Assembly (NCBI RefSeq): GCF_902806685.2
Contig: NC_048564.1
Location: forward strand, 17,298,418 to 17,362,417
Source of the DNA: Maniola hyperantus
Taxonomy: Eukaryota > Arthropoda > Insecta > Lepidoptera > Nymphalidae
Direction: 5' to 3'
DNA length: 64,000 nucleotides
Shown: positions 10,931-21,290 of the stretch, piece by piece
Layout of the letters: every line of letters begins with the position of its first letter
Position numbering within the stretch: position 1 is the first letter of the stretch
Position numbers and translations under genes: made by a program
Notes under the pieces: generated by a model
Told to the model about the DNA's origin: nothing
The model's input: the letters and a program-made list of their open reading frames with translations, nothing else
Databases searched by the model: none

Positions 10931-11846
10931 CGATTACTTGATGAGCAAGTGTGGTGAACCTTTCGGTGCAGTGTTTTCTGCTTGTGGTGATTTCCAGTCC
11001 ATCGTCAGCAACACGTGGTGCGCGTGCAGGAGCGATTACTTGATGAGCAAGTGTGGTGAACCTTTCGGTGAAGTGTTTTCTGCTTGTGGTGATTTCCAGT
11101 CCATCGTCAGCAACACGTGGTGCGCGTGCAGGAGCGATTACTTGATGAGCAAGTGTGGTGAACCTTTCGGTGAAGTGTTTTCTGCTTGTGGTGATTTCCA
11201 GTCCATCGTCAGCAACACGTGGTGCGCGTGCAGGAGCGATTACTTGATGAGCAAGTGTGGTGAACCTTTCGGTGCAGTGTTTTCTGCTTGTGGTGATTTC
11301 CAGTCCATCGTCAGCAACACGTGGTGCGCGTGCAGGAGCGATTACTTGATGAGCAAGTGTGGTGAACCTTTCGGTGAAGTGTTTTCTGCTTGTGGTGATT
11401 TCCAGTCCATCGTCAGCAACACGTGGTGCGCGTGCAGGAGCGATTACTTGATGAGCAAGTGTGGTGAACCTTTCGGTGCAGTGTTTTCTGCTTGTGGTGA
11501 TTTCCAGTCCATCGTCAGCAACACGTGGTGCGCGTGCAGGAGCGATTACTTGATGAGCAAGTGTGGTGAACCTTTCGGTGAAGTGTTTTCTGCTTGTGGT
11601 GATTTCCAGTCCATCGTCAGCAACACGTGGTGCGCGTGCAGGAGCGATTACTTGATGAGCAAGTGTGGTGAACCTTTCGGTGCAGTGTTTTCTGCTTGTG
11701 GTGATTTCCAGTCCATCGTCAGCAACACGTGGTGCGCGTGCAGGAGCGATTACTTGATGAGCAAGTGTGGTGAACCTTTCGGTGCAGTGTTTTCTGCTTG
11801 TGGTGATTTCCAGTCCATCGTCAGCAACACGTGGTGCGCGTGCTGG
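10931..11846. repeat. 102-bp minisatellite, about 9 copies
   Basis: The unit begins GCGATTACTTGATGAGCAAG and ends ACGTGGTGCGCGTGCAGGA. It is 102 bases = 34 codons, so frames without stops stay open through the array on both strands. Two alternating variants differ at one site (GGTGCAGTG versus GGTGAAGTG). The right-hand end lies inside the 3' end of the small minus-strand gene at 11821-12132. The long open frames (10899-11957 plus, 10881-11903 minus) are best explained by the repeat itself. Confidence 0.9.
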
Positions 11847-12132
11847 CGCGCCGGCGTCGCACCCTGCAGTAGTGCTTGCGGACCCATCCACTGCGGAACC
11901 CATACCACACTGCCAGCCCTAGTACAACTACCAAGCCGATCAGCACAGCTTTTTTGATATCAATGTTGCTCAATGGTTTGCTGAATTGGTCGCTCAAGTT
12001 GCTCAATGAGCTGGTCAGCGGTTCTGGGTTGGTGTTAGTATCTTTTCCCTTCTTTGTCCCCGATCCCTTTTTCTTATCGCCCCCAGTGAGAAATCGGTAG
12101 CAAGAACTAGTCTTCTCGTCCGTGTCTTCCAT
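11821..12132 (-). CDS. Small single-pass membrane protein, unidentified
   Basis: The 103-codon frame starts at ATG 12132 and stops in the first copy of the 102-bp array. The product has a polar, low-complexity N-terminal half with a basic run (residues ~20-31, rich in K and G), an S/N-rich linker, then one hydrophobic segment KAVLIGLVVVLGLAVWYGF (about residues 61-79). An Arg-rich tail ends in TTCC. Codon choice is mixed and protein-like across the first ~90 codons. The topology suits a tail-anchored or type-II/III membrane protein with a positively charged tail. I do not recognise the family. It may be complete, or a 5' exon: GTGCGA just after the TGCAG codons (near 11862) or GTCCGC could serve as weak donors, in which case the last ~15 residues are artefacts. 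The stop depends on the minisatellite, so its C-terminus is suspect. Confidence 0.45.
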   Translation of the reverse strand: MEDTDEKTSSCYRFLTGGDKKKGSGTKKGKDTNTNPEPLTSSLSNLSDQFSKPLSNIDIKKAVLIGLVVVLGLAVWYGFRSGWVRKHYCRVRRRRASTRTTCC

Positions 12133-12450
12133 TTTAGATTGAAGATAGATACCTCGTATATAAATGTATTTGTTTATGCAGTGGATGCAATGATTGTTTA
12201 ACAGTTAATGCATGGTGTTTAGTATTTTCATACACTTGCTTGGGAAATTTAAAAATACTTCTTAATCATGCTTGTGATTTCTAAACAATTTCTAAAAGAT
12301 ATTTTTGATTATTATTATGATTTAAAGATTTGTTTATTTATGAACACCATTTTTTTAGCGCACTTTTGATTTTTGTTTATAGTTGTTATTTCTTGAAGGC
12401 TGTCAAATCAAATATATAAAAACCTTATAAAAACTGAGAAAACTTGACAT
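12133..12450. promoter_or_regulatory. Upstream region of the small membrane-protein gene
   Basis: AT-rich and non-repetitive. A TATATAA-like element lies at about 12157-12164, only ~25-30 bases before the ATG on the minus strand, too close for a normal 5' leader. Promoter assignment is therefore inference from position only. Confidence 0.2.
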
Positions 12451-12507
12451 AGCGTAATGGGCATAGAGATAATGGGCATAGAGATAATGGGCATAGAGAT
12501 AATGGGC
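12451..12507. repeat. 15-bp tandem repeat, ~4 copies
   Basis: Unit AATGGGCATAGAGAT repeated three full times plus a partial copy. Confidence 0.85.
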
Positions 12508-12598
12508 TATACCTTGGCTATACGAAGTAGTACATAAAAGTTCTTTGGCTATGGTCAAGTTCTAACTCATTCATATTTATGCATAAGTATAGTACTCG

Positions 12599-12782
12599 AC
12601 TCGCGACTCGCGACTCGCGACTCGCGAGTGACTCAGCCGAGCTGTAGGTAATTGGAGTGGAGTGGAGTGCCGGTAGGTAGGTAGGTAGGTAGGTAGGTAG
12701 GTAGGTAGGTAGGTAGGTAGGTAGGTAGGTAGGTAGGTAGGTAGGTAGGTAGGTAGGTAGGTAGGTAGGTAGGTAGGTAGGT
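12599..12782. repeat. Simple repeats: (CGACTCG)n and (GGTA)n
   Basis: A heptamer run CGACTCG at 12599-12626 is followed by a pure (GTAG)n tract of about 27 units at 12672-12782. The Tyr/Leu/Pro/Thr open frames on the minus strand over this tract are not genes. Confidence 0.95.
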
Positions 12783-12998
12783 ACACGTCACAGATTGCAT
12801 TATTTCCCAGTTCCGTTTTTCCAATCGAATACAATTCAAATGCTCCTTTCATATAAAGGTGAATGGTGATCATAAGTCAAGCGTTTTAGCGTTCTGGTAC
12901 GACACTGTGAGTGAATTGGAGCATATGGAAATTAGTGAGACATTAAATAAGTGGTGCTAAGTTTAATATAAGTAATTTTACTATTAAGTTGTTTTATA

Positions 12999-13135
12999 AA
13001 AATGACTAGCTTATCCTCGCGATTTCATCCGCGTGGGCTACACAAGTTTCAAACCTCTATTTTACTCTCTTAGGGGTATCCCTTCAATAATTCTATGTTA
13101 CCGAATGTCTAGTCATAATAGCGATGACTCCATGT
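12999..13135 (+). mobile_element. Fragment of the 'GCGATTTCATCCGCGTGG' element
   Basis: The start GACTAGCTTATCCTCGCGAT matches the 5' end of the composite element at 9281. It breaks off after 'TCTAGTCATAATAGCGATGA', directly next to the 49-bp array. Confidence 0.5.
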
Positions 13136-13156
13136 GTTCCCGTGGATGTCGTAAAA

Positions 13157-14245
13157 CGGTTATTGTGAAAAGTTATCGTGTAAGTTGTGTGGTGCCTACG
13201 GACTACAGTTATTGTGAAAAGTTATCGTGTAAGTTGTGTGGTGCCTACGGACTACGGTTATTGTGAAAAGTTATCGTGTAAGTTGTGTGGTGCCTACGGA
13301 CTACAGTTATTGTGAAAAGTTATCGTGTAAGTTGTGTGGTGCCTACGGACTACGGTTATTGTGAAAAGTTATCGTGTAAGTTGTGTGGTGCCTACGGACT
13401 ACGGTTATTGTGAAAGTTATCGTGTAAGTTGTGTGGTGCCTACGGACTACAGTTATTGTGAAAAGTTATCGTGTAAGTTGTGTGGTGCCTACGGACTACG
13501 GTTATTGTGAAAAGTTATCGTGTAAGTTGTGTGGTGCCTACGGACTACAGTTATTGTGAAAAGTTATCGTGTAAGTTGTGTGGTGCCTACGGACTACGGT
13601 TATTGTGAAAAGTTATCGTGTAAGTTGTGTGGTGCCTACGGACTACGGTTATTGTGAAAGTTATCGTGTAAGTTGTGTGGTGCCTACGGACTACGGTTAT
13701 TGTGAAAGTTATCGTGTAAGTTGTGTGGTGCCTACGGACTACGGTTATTGTGAAAAGTTATCGTGTAAGTTGTGTGGTGCCTACGGACTACGGTTATTGT
13801 GAAAAGTTATCGTGTAAGTTGTGTGGTGCCTACGGACTACGGTTATTGTGAAAATTTATCGTGTAAGTTGTGTGGTGCCTACGGACTACGGTTATTGTGA
13901 AAAGTTATCGTGTAAGTTGTGTGGTGCCTACGGACTACGGTTATTGTGAAAATTTATCGTGTAAGTTGTGTGGTGCCTACGGACTACGGTTATTGTGAAA
14001 AGTTATCGTGTAAGTTGTGTGGGGCCTACGGACTACGGTTATTGTGAAAAGTTATCGTGTAAGTTGTGTGGTGCCTACGGACTACGGTTATTGTGAAAAT
14101 TTATCGTGTAAGTTGTGTGGTGCCTACGGACTACGGTTATTGTGAAAAGTTATCGTGTAAGTTGTGTGGTGCCTACGGACTACGGTTATTGTGAAAGTTA
14201 TCGTGTAAGTTGTGTGGTGCCTACGGACTACGGTTATTGTGAAAA
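13157..14245. repeat. 49-bp minisatellite, ~22 copies
   Basis: Unit GTTATTGTGAAAAGTTATCG + TGTAAGTTGTGTGGTGCCTA + CGGACTACG. Several copies lack one A and are 48 bases. Variants with ACAGT or AATTT are interspersed, which points to unequal exchange. The Cys/Tyr-rich open frame at 13578-13802 is a repeat artefact. Confidence 0.95.
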
Positions 14246-14499
14246 TGTCCCACATCGGCTACTGCTTTGTTCCTAATATTTTAGGCCTATTTAGTACTTT
14301 TACAGCAAATCCGAGGCCGCCGCTGATTACTAGGATACACACAGCTCGCTCATTTAGAATGTAAAACCATTTACTATTGTTTTAATAGGAAGGAAGTCTT
14401 TATATTATTATCTAGCTTTTTGTTTAAATAAAATACAATACTGATAACAAAGGCAAGGAACTGTTTATGTACCTACATAGACTCACTTCTCATCATATA

Positions 14500-14680
14500 C
14501 AGGCTCGCCTTGTTGTGATCCAATGTGCGTCCACTGCTGGACATAGGCCTTCCCGAGAGCGCACCACCACACACGATCCTCCGCCTTCCTCATCCACCCG
14601 CTTCCCGCTACCCGTCCTGCGGTCTCCACTCCAGAACACGTCTGCCTCAGCGGCCATCGGTTCTGCGGCAGACGTGTCCT
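14500..14680 (-). pseudogene. RTE-like LINE 3' end
   Basis: The minus strand encodes GKAYVQQWTHIGSQQGE, the terminal motif of RTE-type ORF2 (AYVQQWTSIG). The upstream part is degenerate. Confidence 0.6.
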
Positions 14681-14685
14681 GCCCG

Positions 14686-14789
14686 CTGCCCACTGCCCAC
14701 TGCCCACTGCCCACTGCCCACTGCCCGCTGCCCACTGCCCACTGCCCACTGCCCACTGCCCACTGCCCACTGCCCACTGCCCACTGCCA
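14686..14789. repeat. 7-bp simple repeat (GCCCACT)n
   Basis: About 15 units with two GCCCGCT variants. It abuts the LINE fragment at 14500-14680 and is open in all frames. Confidence 0.95.
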
Positions 14790-14962
14790 CATCAGCTGGC
14801 TAATTCGTTGAGCATGAGCTATGTCACTCACTTTGGTTGTCCGACGGATTTCCTCGTTTTGTGTTTGTGAAAGGAAAGTTATTGTAAATATATGAAATGA
14901 ATAACATTATAATGACATAATAATTATTAATATCAGACAGACAGAGGTGGCCACGCAACATC

Positions 14963-15210
14963 AAACGAGTTAACAGGGAGCCGCTGGATTCAGGCGGCGG
15001 CCGGCGCGTGTTGAAATCCATACAATAGACCTATTCTATGTCCAGTAGTGGACGTCTATCGTTTGATAATGATAAAATGATGATGATGATAAAACGAGTT
15101 AACAGGGAGCCGCTGGATTCAGGCGGCGGCCGGCGCGTGTTGAAATCCATACAATAGACCTATTCTATGTCCAGTAGTGGACGTCTATCGTTTGATAATG
15201 ATAAAATGAT
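14963..15210 (+). repeat. 129-bp tandem duplication of an RTE-like LINE end
   Basis: Two copies of 'AAACGAGTTAACAGGGAGCC..GTCCAGTAGTGGACGTCTATCG' followed by a (GAT/ATGAT)n tail. The encoded REPLDSGG and the 'CCAGTAGTGGACGTCTATCG' ending are typical of RTE-type LINE 3' ends, which terminate in short simple repeats instead of poly(A). Confidence 0.7.
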
Positions 15211-15224
15211 GATTTGACATCACG

Positions 15225-15345
15225 TTTAACATTAACGTTTCACCCCTTTAGGGATTGAATTGTCAGGAATTCTTTCTTAGCGCATGTCTACGTCATAATA
15301 CCTATCCAGTAGATCGAGCTGCGCGTTGATAGATCAGTCAGTCAG
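15225..15345 (+). mobile_element. Fragment of the (CAGT)n-ending element
   Basis: 'CACCCCTTTAGGGATTGAAT', 'TACGTCATAATACCTATCC' and 'GTTGATAGATCAGTCAGTCAG' match the 238-bp units at 9.9-10.6 kb. Confidence 0.55.
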
Positions 15346-15712
15346 TAAAACTCTAACACTGGTTCGAAAAGCAATTTCTACTGAAAAACCCAACAGTTGC
15401 TCTTTTTAACCTGTAGGTACAAATAAATACATTAACAATTATTTATATTAACAAAATAAAAAGTCTATGACATGAGCTTTTGAAATGAATCTTAATCCAC
15501 GACAAAATATTTAATGTTCGGAATTAAGATAAAAATAATATAAATAAAGCTGTATCATACGACCTTTTGAGTGAGTCGTACCTAGTTGCAGTACCTACAA
15601 TGCTTTGTAGCCTCTAAATAATTCGACATATCATTACCTGGCATACGTGATAATAATATCCGTTTTAAATATATCAACATAATTATATTATTATAATAAC
15701 GTAATGGAATAA
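15346..15712. other. AT-rich spacer
   Basis: No gene or repeat unit recognised. Confidence 0.4.
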
Positions 15713-16014
15713 GAGCCAGCGCGTGCCGGACCTTCGTTATTTTATAAAAGCTGAAAGTTTCTCTACATATTATGTCCAACACTGGGAGAACATTTGCTTG
15801 GATCATGGCAACCCCCTACCAGACGACGTTTTTGCACACCATAGTATGGTAGACTAGCTTCTGCCCGCGGCTTCGCCCGCGTGGCCTACATGAAACAAAT
15901 GGTATTTTTTTTGGCAAAAACATAGGACTTTCTTATAACCTTTCAACCCTCATTTTACCCCTTTAGACCCGTAAGATTTTTGTAAAAAATCTTTGCTGAC
16001 ACTTACCTCTAATA

Positions 16015-16610
16015 CAGGAAGATTTTTTTGGTTTTGCACAATTTTTTTTTAGTGGTTCTGTATCGTTAATAGAACACATTTGCATTCATAATTTTGTATC
16101 TTTTTTTTTTTTTTTATATTACAATAAAACTTAAAGCTAGCCTTATCTAATTACTATATAAATCATGACCGCGTGGAATGGTGCCAAGAATACTGGCTGC
16201 ATTTCCGCGCTGGACAGCCAGGCTGATCCGTTGCGTTGTATCTTTTTGAAATTATTTTTTTACCTTAAAATAAGCAAATCATGGTCATACTATTTGTAAA
16301 CAAAGCACGCTATGAGCACGCTAGCTGACTCTGACGTTTTCCCTTTAAAAAAGTACCAAGTTCACATCTTAGACGATATTAAAGCGCGCAGAGGTCAACG
16401 GCCGCTGCGCGCGTCATCGGGTGTGAGTGCGTGCATTTTAATCGACAGATAACGTTTGTAGGGTGACCCTAATCATCTCAAAAGTGGATATCTTTGGTAA
16501 ACGATAACTTTGGTATTCTTGAGTAAAATAAAATAATAAAAAATACGTGTTAGTTAAATTTAGTTTCTATACAACATAAAAAAATGTGCAAAACCAAAAA
16601 AATCTTCCTG
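16015..16610. mobile_element. Mariner-like MITE, 26-bp TIRs, TA target site
   Basis: The left TIR (16015-16040, CAGGAAGATTTTTTTGGTTT + TGCACA) is perfectly mirrored at 16585-16610. Both ends are flanked by TA (16013-16014, 16611-16612). TA duplication plus perfect TIRs fits Tc1/mariner-superfamily MITEs. No transposase frame. Confidence 0.8.
16106..16235 (-). mobile_element. 5'-truncated LINE with 12-bp target duplication
   Basis: TTGTATCTTTTT flanks both sides (16094-16105 and 16236-16247). On the minus strand the insert encodes ISLAVQRGNAASILGTIPRG and a short tail, and ends in poly(A) (plus: T-run at 16106-16115). It sits inside the MITE. A near-identical end occurs at 52335-52485. Confidence 0.75.
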
Positions 16611-17744
16611 TATAGAACCTACCTTCCAAACTTCAAGTTAACAATAACGATAATCCCCTATTTTACCACATTTAAAAGGGGGATTTTCCAAAACAACTTA
16701 TTAACAGATATTCATAATTTAAAGCTGACGACCTAAAACATGTTAATTGTACGTCTGTAACTTTAAAAACTTTTATATAAACTCCCACCCCCATTCCACC
16801 CGCTTAGAGAAGGATTTTCTGAACCCTGAAACCCGTTTTTTAGCTGATACAGTAAGTTTTATAAAGAACCTACTTTCCAAATTTCAAGTTATTTAACAAT
16901 AATAAAACTTTCACATACAAACTTTCATCCCCTATTTTACCACCCTTAAGGGGAGTTTTTCCAGGATACCTTCTACAGGTTTTTATTATTTAAAACTAAT
17001 AACCTAAATCCCGAATTTTATGTATTTTATGTTCTATTGTATTGGGGGGGAATTTTCTCATAGTCGTTTCTTAGCTGCCACCTCACCTCATTAAAAAACC
17101 TACTTTCCAAGTTAATTATGTCAATAATTAAAACTTTCCCATACAAACTTTCATCCCCTATTTTACCACCCTTTGGGCGAATTTTCCAAAAATCCTGAAA
17201 CACGTATTTCTTCATTTATGACCGAAAACTCAAATACCAATTTTCGAGCAAATGACTTGAAAAATGATGGACTTTCATACAAACTTCCATCCCCCATTTA
17301 ACCCACTTAGGGGTGGAATTTCGAAAAATCCTTTCTTAGTGGATACTCTTTACAATGAACAGACCCTCCAAATTTCATCTCTCCAGGACCAGCGGTTTAG
17401 GCTGTGCGTTGATATATATGTCAGTCAGTCAGTCAGTCAGTCAGGACTTTGAATTTTATATATATAGATTGTAGCTCGACACGAAAATAACAAACATCCA
17501 AACCAACGTCCTTCCTTTTTCTGGGGACAATACGCAGATAAATTTTCAGCTTTTAATAAAATAACGAAGGTTTGGCACGCGCTGGCTCTCTCTCTATAAA
17601 GAGAATGTTCTCTGGATTGATTGTATTGGAGGGCAAAAACTCCGTCTCAGTAACAATTAGCTTTATAAGTTTCAAGAATGACCCGTTTTTTTATACAATA
17701 TGTACCTACTTACATGTTTATTTATATCTCGAAGAATTCGAATA

Positions 17745-18115
17745 TGCGACGACCTCCTTGGCGCAGTGGTGAGCGCTCTGGTTTTATCAGTGGGAGGTCT
17801 CGGATTCGATCCCAAACAGGGGAAATTTGGAATTTTATAATTTCTAAATTTCCTCTGGTCTGGTCTCGTGGGAGGCTTCAGCCGTGGCTAGTTACGCTTG
17901 CCGTACCGGCAAAGCTTTGCCGCCAAATGATTAAGTGTTCCGGTACGATGCCGTATAGAAATCGAAGGCAGTTCTATTTATTAAACCCATGCCGGGTTTA
18001 ATAAAATAATACAACTGCCATACCCCTTTCCAGGCCATAGCCCGCTTTCAGCTTTGCATCATCACTTACCACCAGGTGAGATTACAGTCAAGGGCTAACT
18101 TGTATCTGAATAAAA
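17745..18115 (+). mobile_element. Full-length tRNA-derived SINE
   Basis: The Pol III A box (TTGGCGCAGTGGTGAGCGC) at ~17758 and B box (CGGATTCGATCCC) at ~17812 are both well preserved. The body includes GTGGGAGGCTTCAGCCGTGG, 'TTCCGGTACGATGCCGT' and 'ACCACCAGGTGAGATTACAG'; it ends 'AACTTGTATCTGAATAAAAAAA'. An unusual inverted motif AAACCCATGCCGGGTTTA lies at 17982-18000 in the body. This is the best full-length member in the window. Confidence 0.8.
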
Positions 18116-18180
18116 AAAGATATCGTACAAATCAGAATCGCAGTAAAGTTTGAGATGTAGCGACTTATCAGTTACTGCTT

Positions 18181-18395
18181 ATGCTCGCGATTCGTCCGCG
18201 TGGACTACACAAACTTCGAACCCATATTTCAACCCCTTGGGGGTTGAATTTTAAAAAATCCTTTCTTAGCGGATGTTTACGTCATAATAGCTATGTGCAT
18301 GCCAAATTTCAGCCCGATTCGTCCAGTAGTTTGAGCTGTGCGTTGATAGATCAGTCAGTCAGTCAGTCACCTTTTCCTTTTATATATTTAAGAAG
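18181..18395 (+). mobile_element. Short (CAGT)n-ending element
   Basis: A single compact copy from 'ATGCTCGCGATTCGTCCGCG' to 'CAGTCAGTCAGTCACCTTTT' + CCTTTTATATAT. It gives the simple form of the rearranged element at 9281-10580. Confidence 0.65.
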
Positions 18396-18449
18396 ATATT
18401 GTAGGTATCTAACGACAGTAGAAGTTCGATCTTGTTCCACATTTATCTA

Positions 18450-18675
18450 ATCCATACTAATATTATAAATGCGAAAGTGTGTCTGTCTGTCTGTTTGTCT
18501 GCTAGCTTTTCACGGCTCAACCATTCAACCGATTTTGACGAAATTTAGTACAGGAGTAGCTTGCAACCCGGGGAAGGACATAGGCTACTTTTTATCCTGG
18601 AAAATTTAAGAGTTCCCACAGGATTTTTAAGAACCTAAATCCACGCGTACGAAGTTGCGGGCATCAGCTAGTAGA
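18450..18675 (+). mobile_element. Helitron-like (Lep1-type) repeat
   Basis: Runs from CCATACTAATATTATAAATG, GCGAAAGTGTGTCTGTCTG to 'CACGCGTACGAAGTTGCGGG' and CATCAGCTAGTA. The CTAGT-type terminus and A/T flanks are compatible with a Helitron end. No coding capacity. Confidence 0.65.
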
Positions 18676-18869
18676 TACTTCAATAAATACTTTTGATAAG
18701 TAGCTTAACTCACAACTTCAAATGTGAAAGAAATGACAGTCAGTTGGGACTGCCGCCACTTAGTTAATTAATTGAATTCATCATTAAATTTAAATAATTA
18801 AGTATTAAATAAAGTGGATGGCAATAATATTATCGACCAACTAGAAACGTGTTCTAATAATAGGTAGGT

Positions 18870-20490
18870 AGTTTCTTTGCTGGTTAGTACTTTAGTGGCT
18901 GGTTGGTACTTGGTAGGTACTCTTTGCTGGTTAGTACTTTAGTGGCTGGTTGGTGCTTGGTAGGTACTCTTTGCTGGTTAGTACTTTAGTGGCTGGTTGG
19001 TGCTTGGTAGGTACTCTTTGCTGGTTAGTACTTTAGTGGCTGGTTGGTACTTGGTAGGTACTCTTTGCTGGTTAGTACTTTAGTGGCTGGTTGGTACTTG
19101 GTAGGTACTCTTTGCTGGTTAGTACTTTAGTGGCTGGTTGGTGCTTGGTAGGTACTCTTTGCTGGTTAGTACTTTAGTGGCTGGTTGGTGCTTGGTAGGT
19201 ACTCTTTGCTGGTTAGTACTTTAGTGGCTGGTTGGTACTTGGTAGGTACTCTTTGCTGGTTAGTACTTTAGTGGCTGGTTGGTACTTGGTAGGTACTCTT
19301 TGCTGGTTAGTACTTTAGTGGCTGGTTGGTGCTTGGTAGGTACTCTTTGCTGGTTAGTACTTTAGTGGCTGGTTGGTGCTTGGTAGGTACTCTTTGCTGG
19401 TTAGTACTTTAGTGGCTGGTTGGTGCTTGGTAGGTACTCTTTGCTGGTTAGTACTTTAGTGGCTGGTTGGTGCTTGGTAGGTACTCTTTGCTGGTTAGTA
19501 CTTTAGTGGCTGGTTGGTACTTGGTAGGTACTCTTTGCTGGTTAGTACTTTAGTGGCTGGTTGGTACTTGGTAGGTACTCTTTGCTGGTTAGTACTTTAG
19601 TGGCTGGTTGGTGCTTGGTAGGTACTCTTTGCTGGTTAGCACTTTAGTGGCTGGTTGGTGCTTGGTAGGTACTCTTTGCTGGTTAGTACTTTAGTGGCTG
19701 GTTGGTGCTTGGTAGGTACTCTTTGCTGGTTAGTACTTTAGTGGCTGGTTGGTGCTTGGTAGGTACTCTTTGCTGGTTAGTACTTTAGTGGCTGGTTGGT
19801 GCTTGGTAGGTACTCTTTGCTGGTTAGTACTTTAGTGGCTGGTTGGTGCTTGGTAGGTACTCTTTGCTGGTTAGTACTTTAGTGGCTGGTTGGTGCTTGG
19901 TAGGTACTCTTTGCTGGTTAGTACTTTAGTGGCTGGTTGGTGCTTGGTAGGTACTCTTTGCTGGTTAGTACTTTAGTGGCTGGTTGGTGCTTGGTAGGTA
20001 CTCTTTGCTGGTTAGTACTTTAGTGGCTGGTTGGTGCTTGGTAGGTACTCTTTGCTGGTTAGTACTTTAGTGGCTGGTTGGTGCTTGGTAGGTACTCTTT
20101 GCTGGTTAGTACTTTAGTGGCTGGTTGGTACTTGGTAGGTACTCTATGCTGGTTAGTACTTTAGTGGCTGGTTGGTACTTGGTAGGTACTCTTTGCTGGT
20201 TAGTACTTTAGTGGCTGGTTGGTACTTGGTAGGTACTCTTTGCTGGTTAGTACTTTAGTGGCTGGTTGGTACTTGGTAGGTACTCTTTGCTGGTTAGTAC
20301 TTTAGTGGCTGGTTGGTACTTGGTAGGTACTCTTTGCTGGTTAGTACTTTAGTGGCTGGTTGGTACTTGGTAGGTACTCTTTGCTGGTTAGTACTTTAGT
20401 GGCTGGTTGGTGCTTGGTAGGTACTCTTTGCTGGTTAGTACTTTAGTGGCTGGTTGGTGCTTTTTAGGTACTCTTTGCTTTTGCTACCAG
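18870..20490. repeat. 47-bp minisatellite, ~34 copies
   Basis: Unit CTCTTTGCTGGTTAGTACTT + TAGTGGCTGGTTGGTGCTTG + GTAGGTA. A common G/A variant (GGTGCTTGG or GGTACTTGG) is distributed in blocks along the array. Each unit carries four closely spaced GG pairs (GGCTGGTTGGTGCTTGG). Confidence 0.95.
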
Positions 20491-20639
20491 GTAACCAGGT
20501 AAAAGGTATTTACTTCTTTGTAAAATAAGCAAATTAAAAAAAATGTTGACGGATGATAATTTTTTTTTATATATATATACTTACGTATATTATGTGTATT
20601 TACTTTATTTAATTAGTACACCCCTTCCGCTTTCTTTAA

Positions 20640-20985
20640 TTTTTATAATATCCTCTACCCTAAGGTTGCCTGGAAGAGATCGCTATTTTAGCGATAAGGC
20701 CGCCTATTGTACATGCTATCTTTGTTATAATATGTCTATTGTTTTTGTTTTGTTGTACAATAAAGCATATTTTACTTTACTTTTTACTTTTAATTTTAAT
20801 TATATTCTGATTGTATTTTTAATTTTAACCAAAATTTACTGTATTTCTAATGTTTATCATTTTATTGTACCTAAAATTGTATTTGCAATACCCTGACAGG
20901 GTCTCATGTATATTTAGCTTTAAGCACCCACCAATTAATGTACCAACATGAAAGCAAATAAATAAATCTAATCTAATCTACTTCA
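20640..20985 (+). mobile_element. LINE 3'-UTR-like sequence
   Basis: 'GGTTGCCTGGAAGAGATCGC' with 'AGCGATAAGGCCGCC', 'TTGTACAATAAAGC', then 'CCTGACAGGGTCTCATGTAT' and a (AATCT)n end are blocks I associate with lepidopteran LINE 3' ends. The 117-codon frame at 20543-20896 over this sequence is hydrophobic only because it is T-rich. Confidence 0.4.
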
Positions 20986-21137
20986 AATTTACACGTAACA
21001 TGTAAACTGATGGTCTTCAGCCGAATATTAACATTTACAAAAAATCTTTGTTTCAGGGCGGGTCTCGGGCTTTAAAAGTGGAGATTGAATTCCACGCTAT
21101 ATTATGTCGCTATAAGATAAACCACTATATATGTAAC

Positions 21138-21290
21138 TAGCTGATCCCCGCGGCTTCGCCCTCGTGTATATAATATAGCCTATGTCACTCAGGAACAAAG
21201 AATTTTCAAAATCGGTTCAGTAGTTCCGGAGATTATCCCCTACAAACAAACTTAACGACATTACCTCTTTATAATATTAGTATAGATAGT
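21138..21290 (-). mobile_element. Helitron-like short repeat, divergent
   Basis: Begins 'CTAGCTGATCCCCGCGGCTT', has ATATAGCCTATGTCACTCAG and 'TTCAAAATCGGTTCAGTAGT', and ends CTTTATAATATTAGTATAGA. This is the reverse-oriented layout of the family seen at 24570-24785. Confidence 0.55.

Larger units (their letters stand above)
15852..17467 (+). mobile_element. Long variant of the (CAGT)n-ending element
   Basis: Starts GACTAGCTTCTGCCCGCGGC and ends TATGTCAGTCAGTCAGTCAG..TTTTATATATATAGATT. It contains at least four degenerate internal modules, each with a 'CCCCTATTTTACC' block and an 'AAACTTTC' block, making it about 1.6 kb against ~215 bases for the short copy at 18181. Non-coding; carries a MITE insertion. 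Confidence 0.55.
15712..17592. mobile_element. TIR-flanked DNA element split by a nested insertion
   Basis: The left end AGAGCCAGCGCGTGCCGGAC (then CTTCGTTATTTTATAAAAGC) is mirrored at the right end (plus strand: ..GTTTGGCACGCGCTGGCTCT). Homology reaches about 65 bases with scattered mismatches. Solo ends of the family occur at 49880-49960 and 50515-50560, and a related copy at 63255-63420. No transposase was seen inside; most of the interior is the younger element at 15852-17467. Confidence 0.55.

Noticed and set aside
10881..11957. 340- and 352-codon open frames on opposite strands
   Set aside because: Both are produced by a 102-bp (34-codon) repeat without stops; nothing outside the array supports a long protein on the plus strand.
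14467..14831. ~110-codon frames around 14.5-14.8 kb
   Set aside because: A 7-bp simple repeat joined to a degenerate RTE-like LINE end.
20543..20896. 117-codon hydrophobic frame that might suggest a membrane protein
   Set aside because: Hydrophobicity comes from T-rich codons over LINE 3'-UTR-like sequence.
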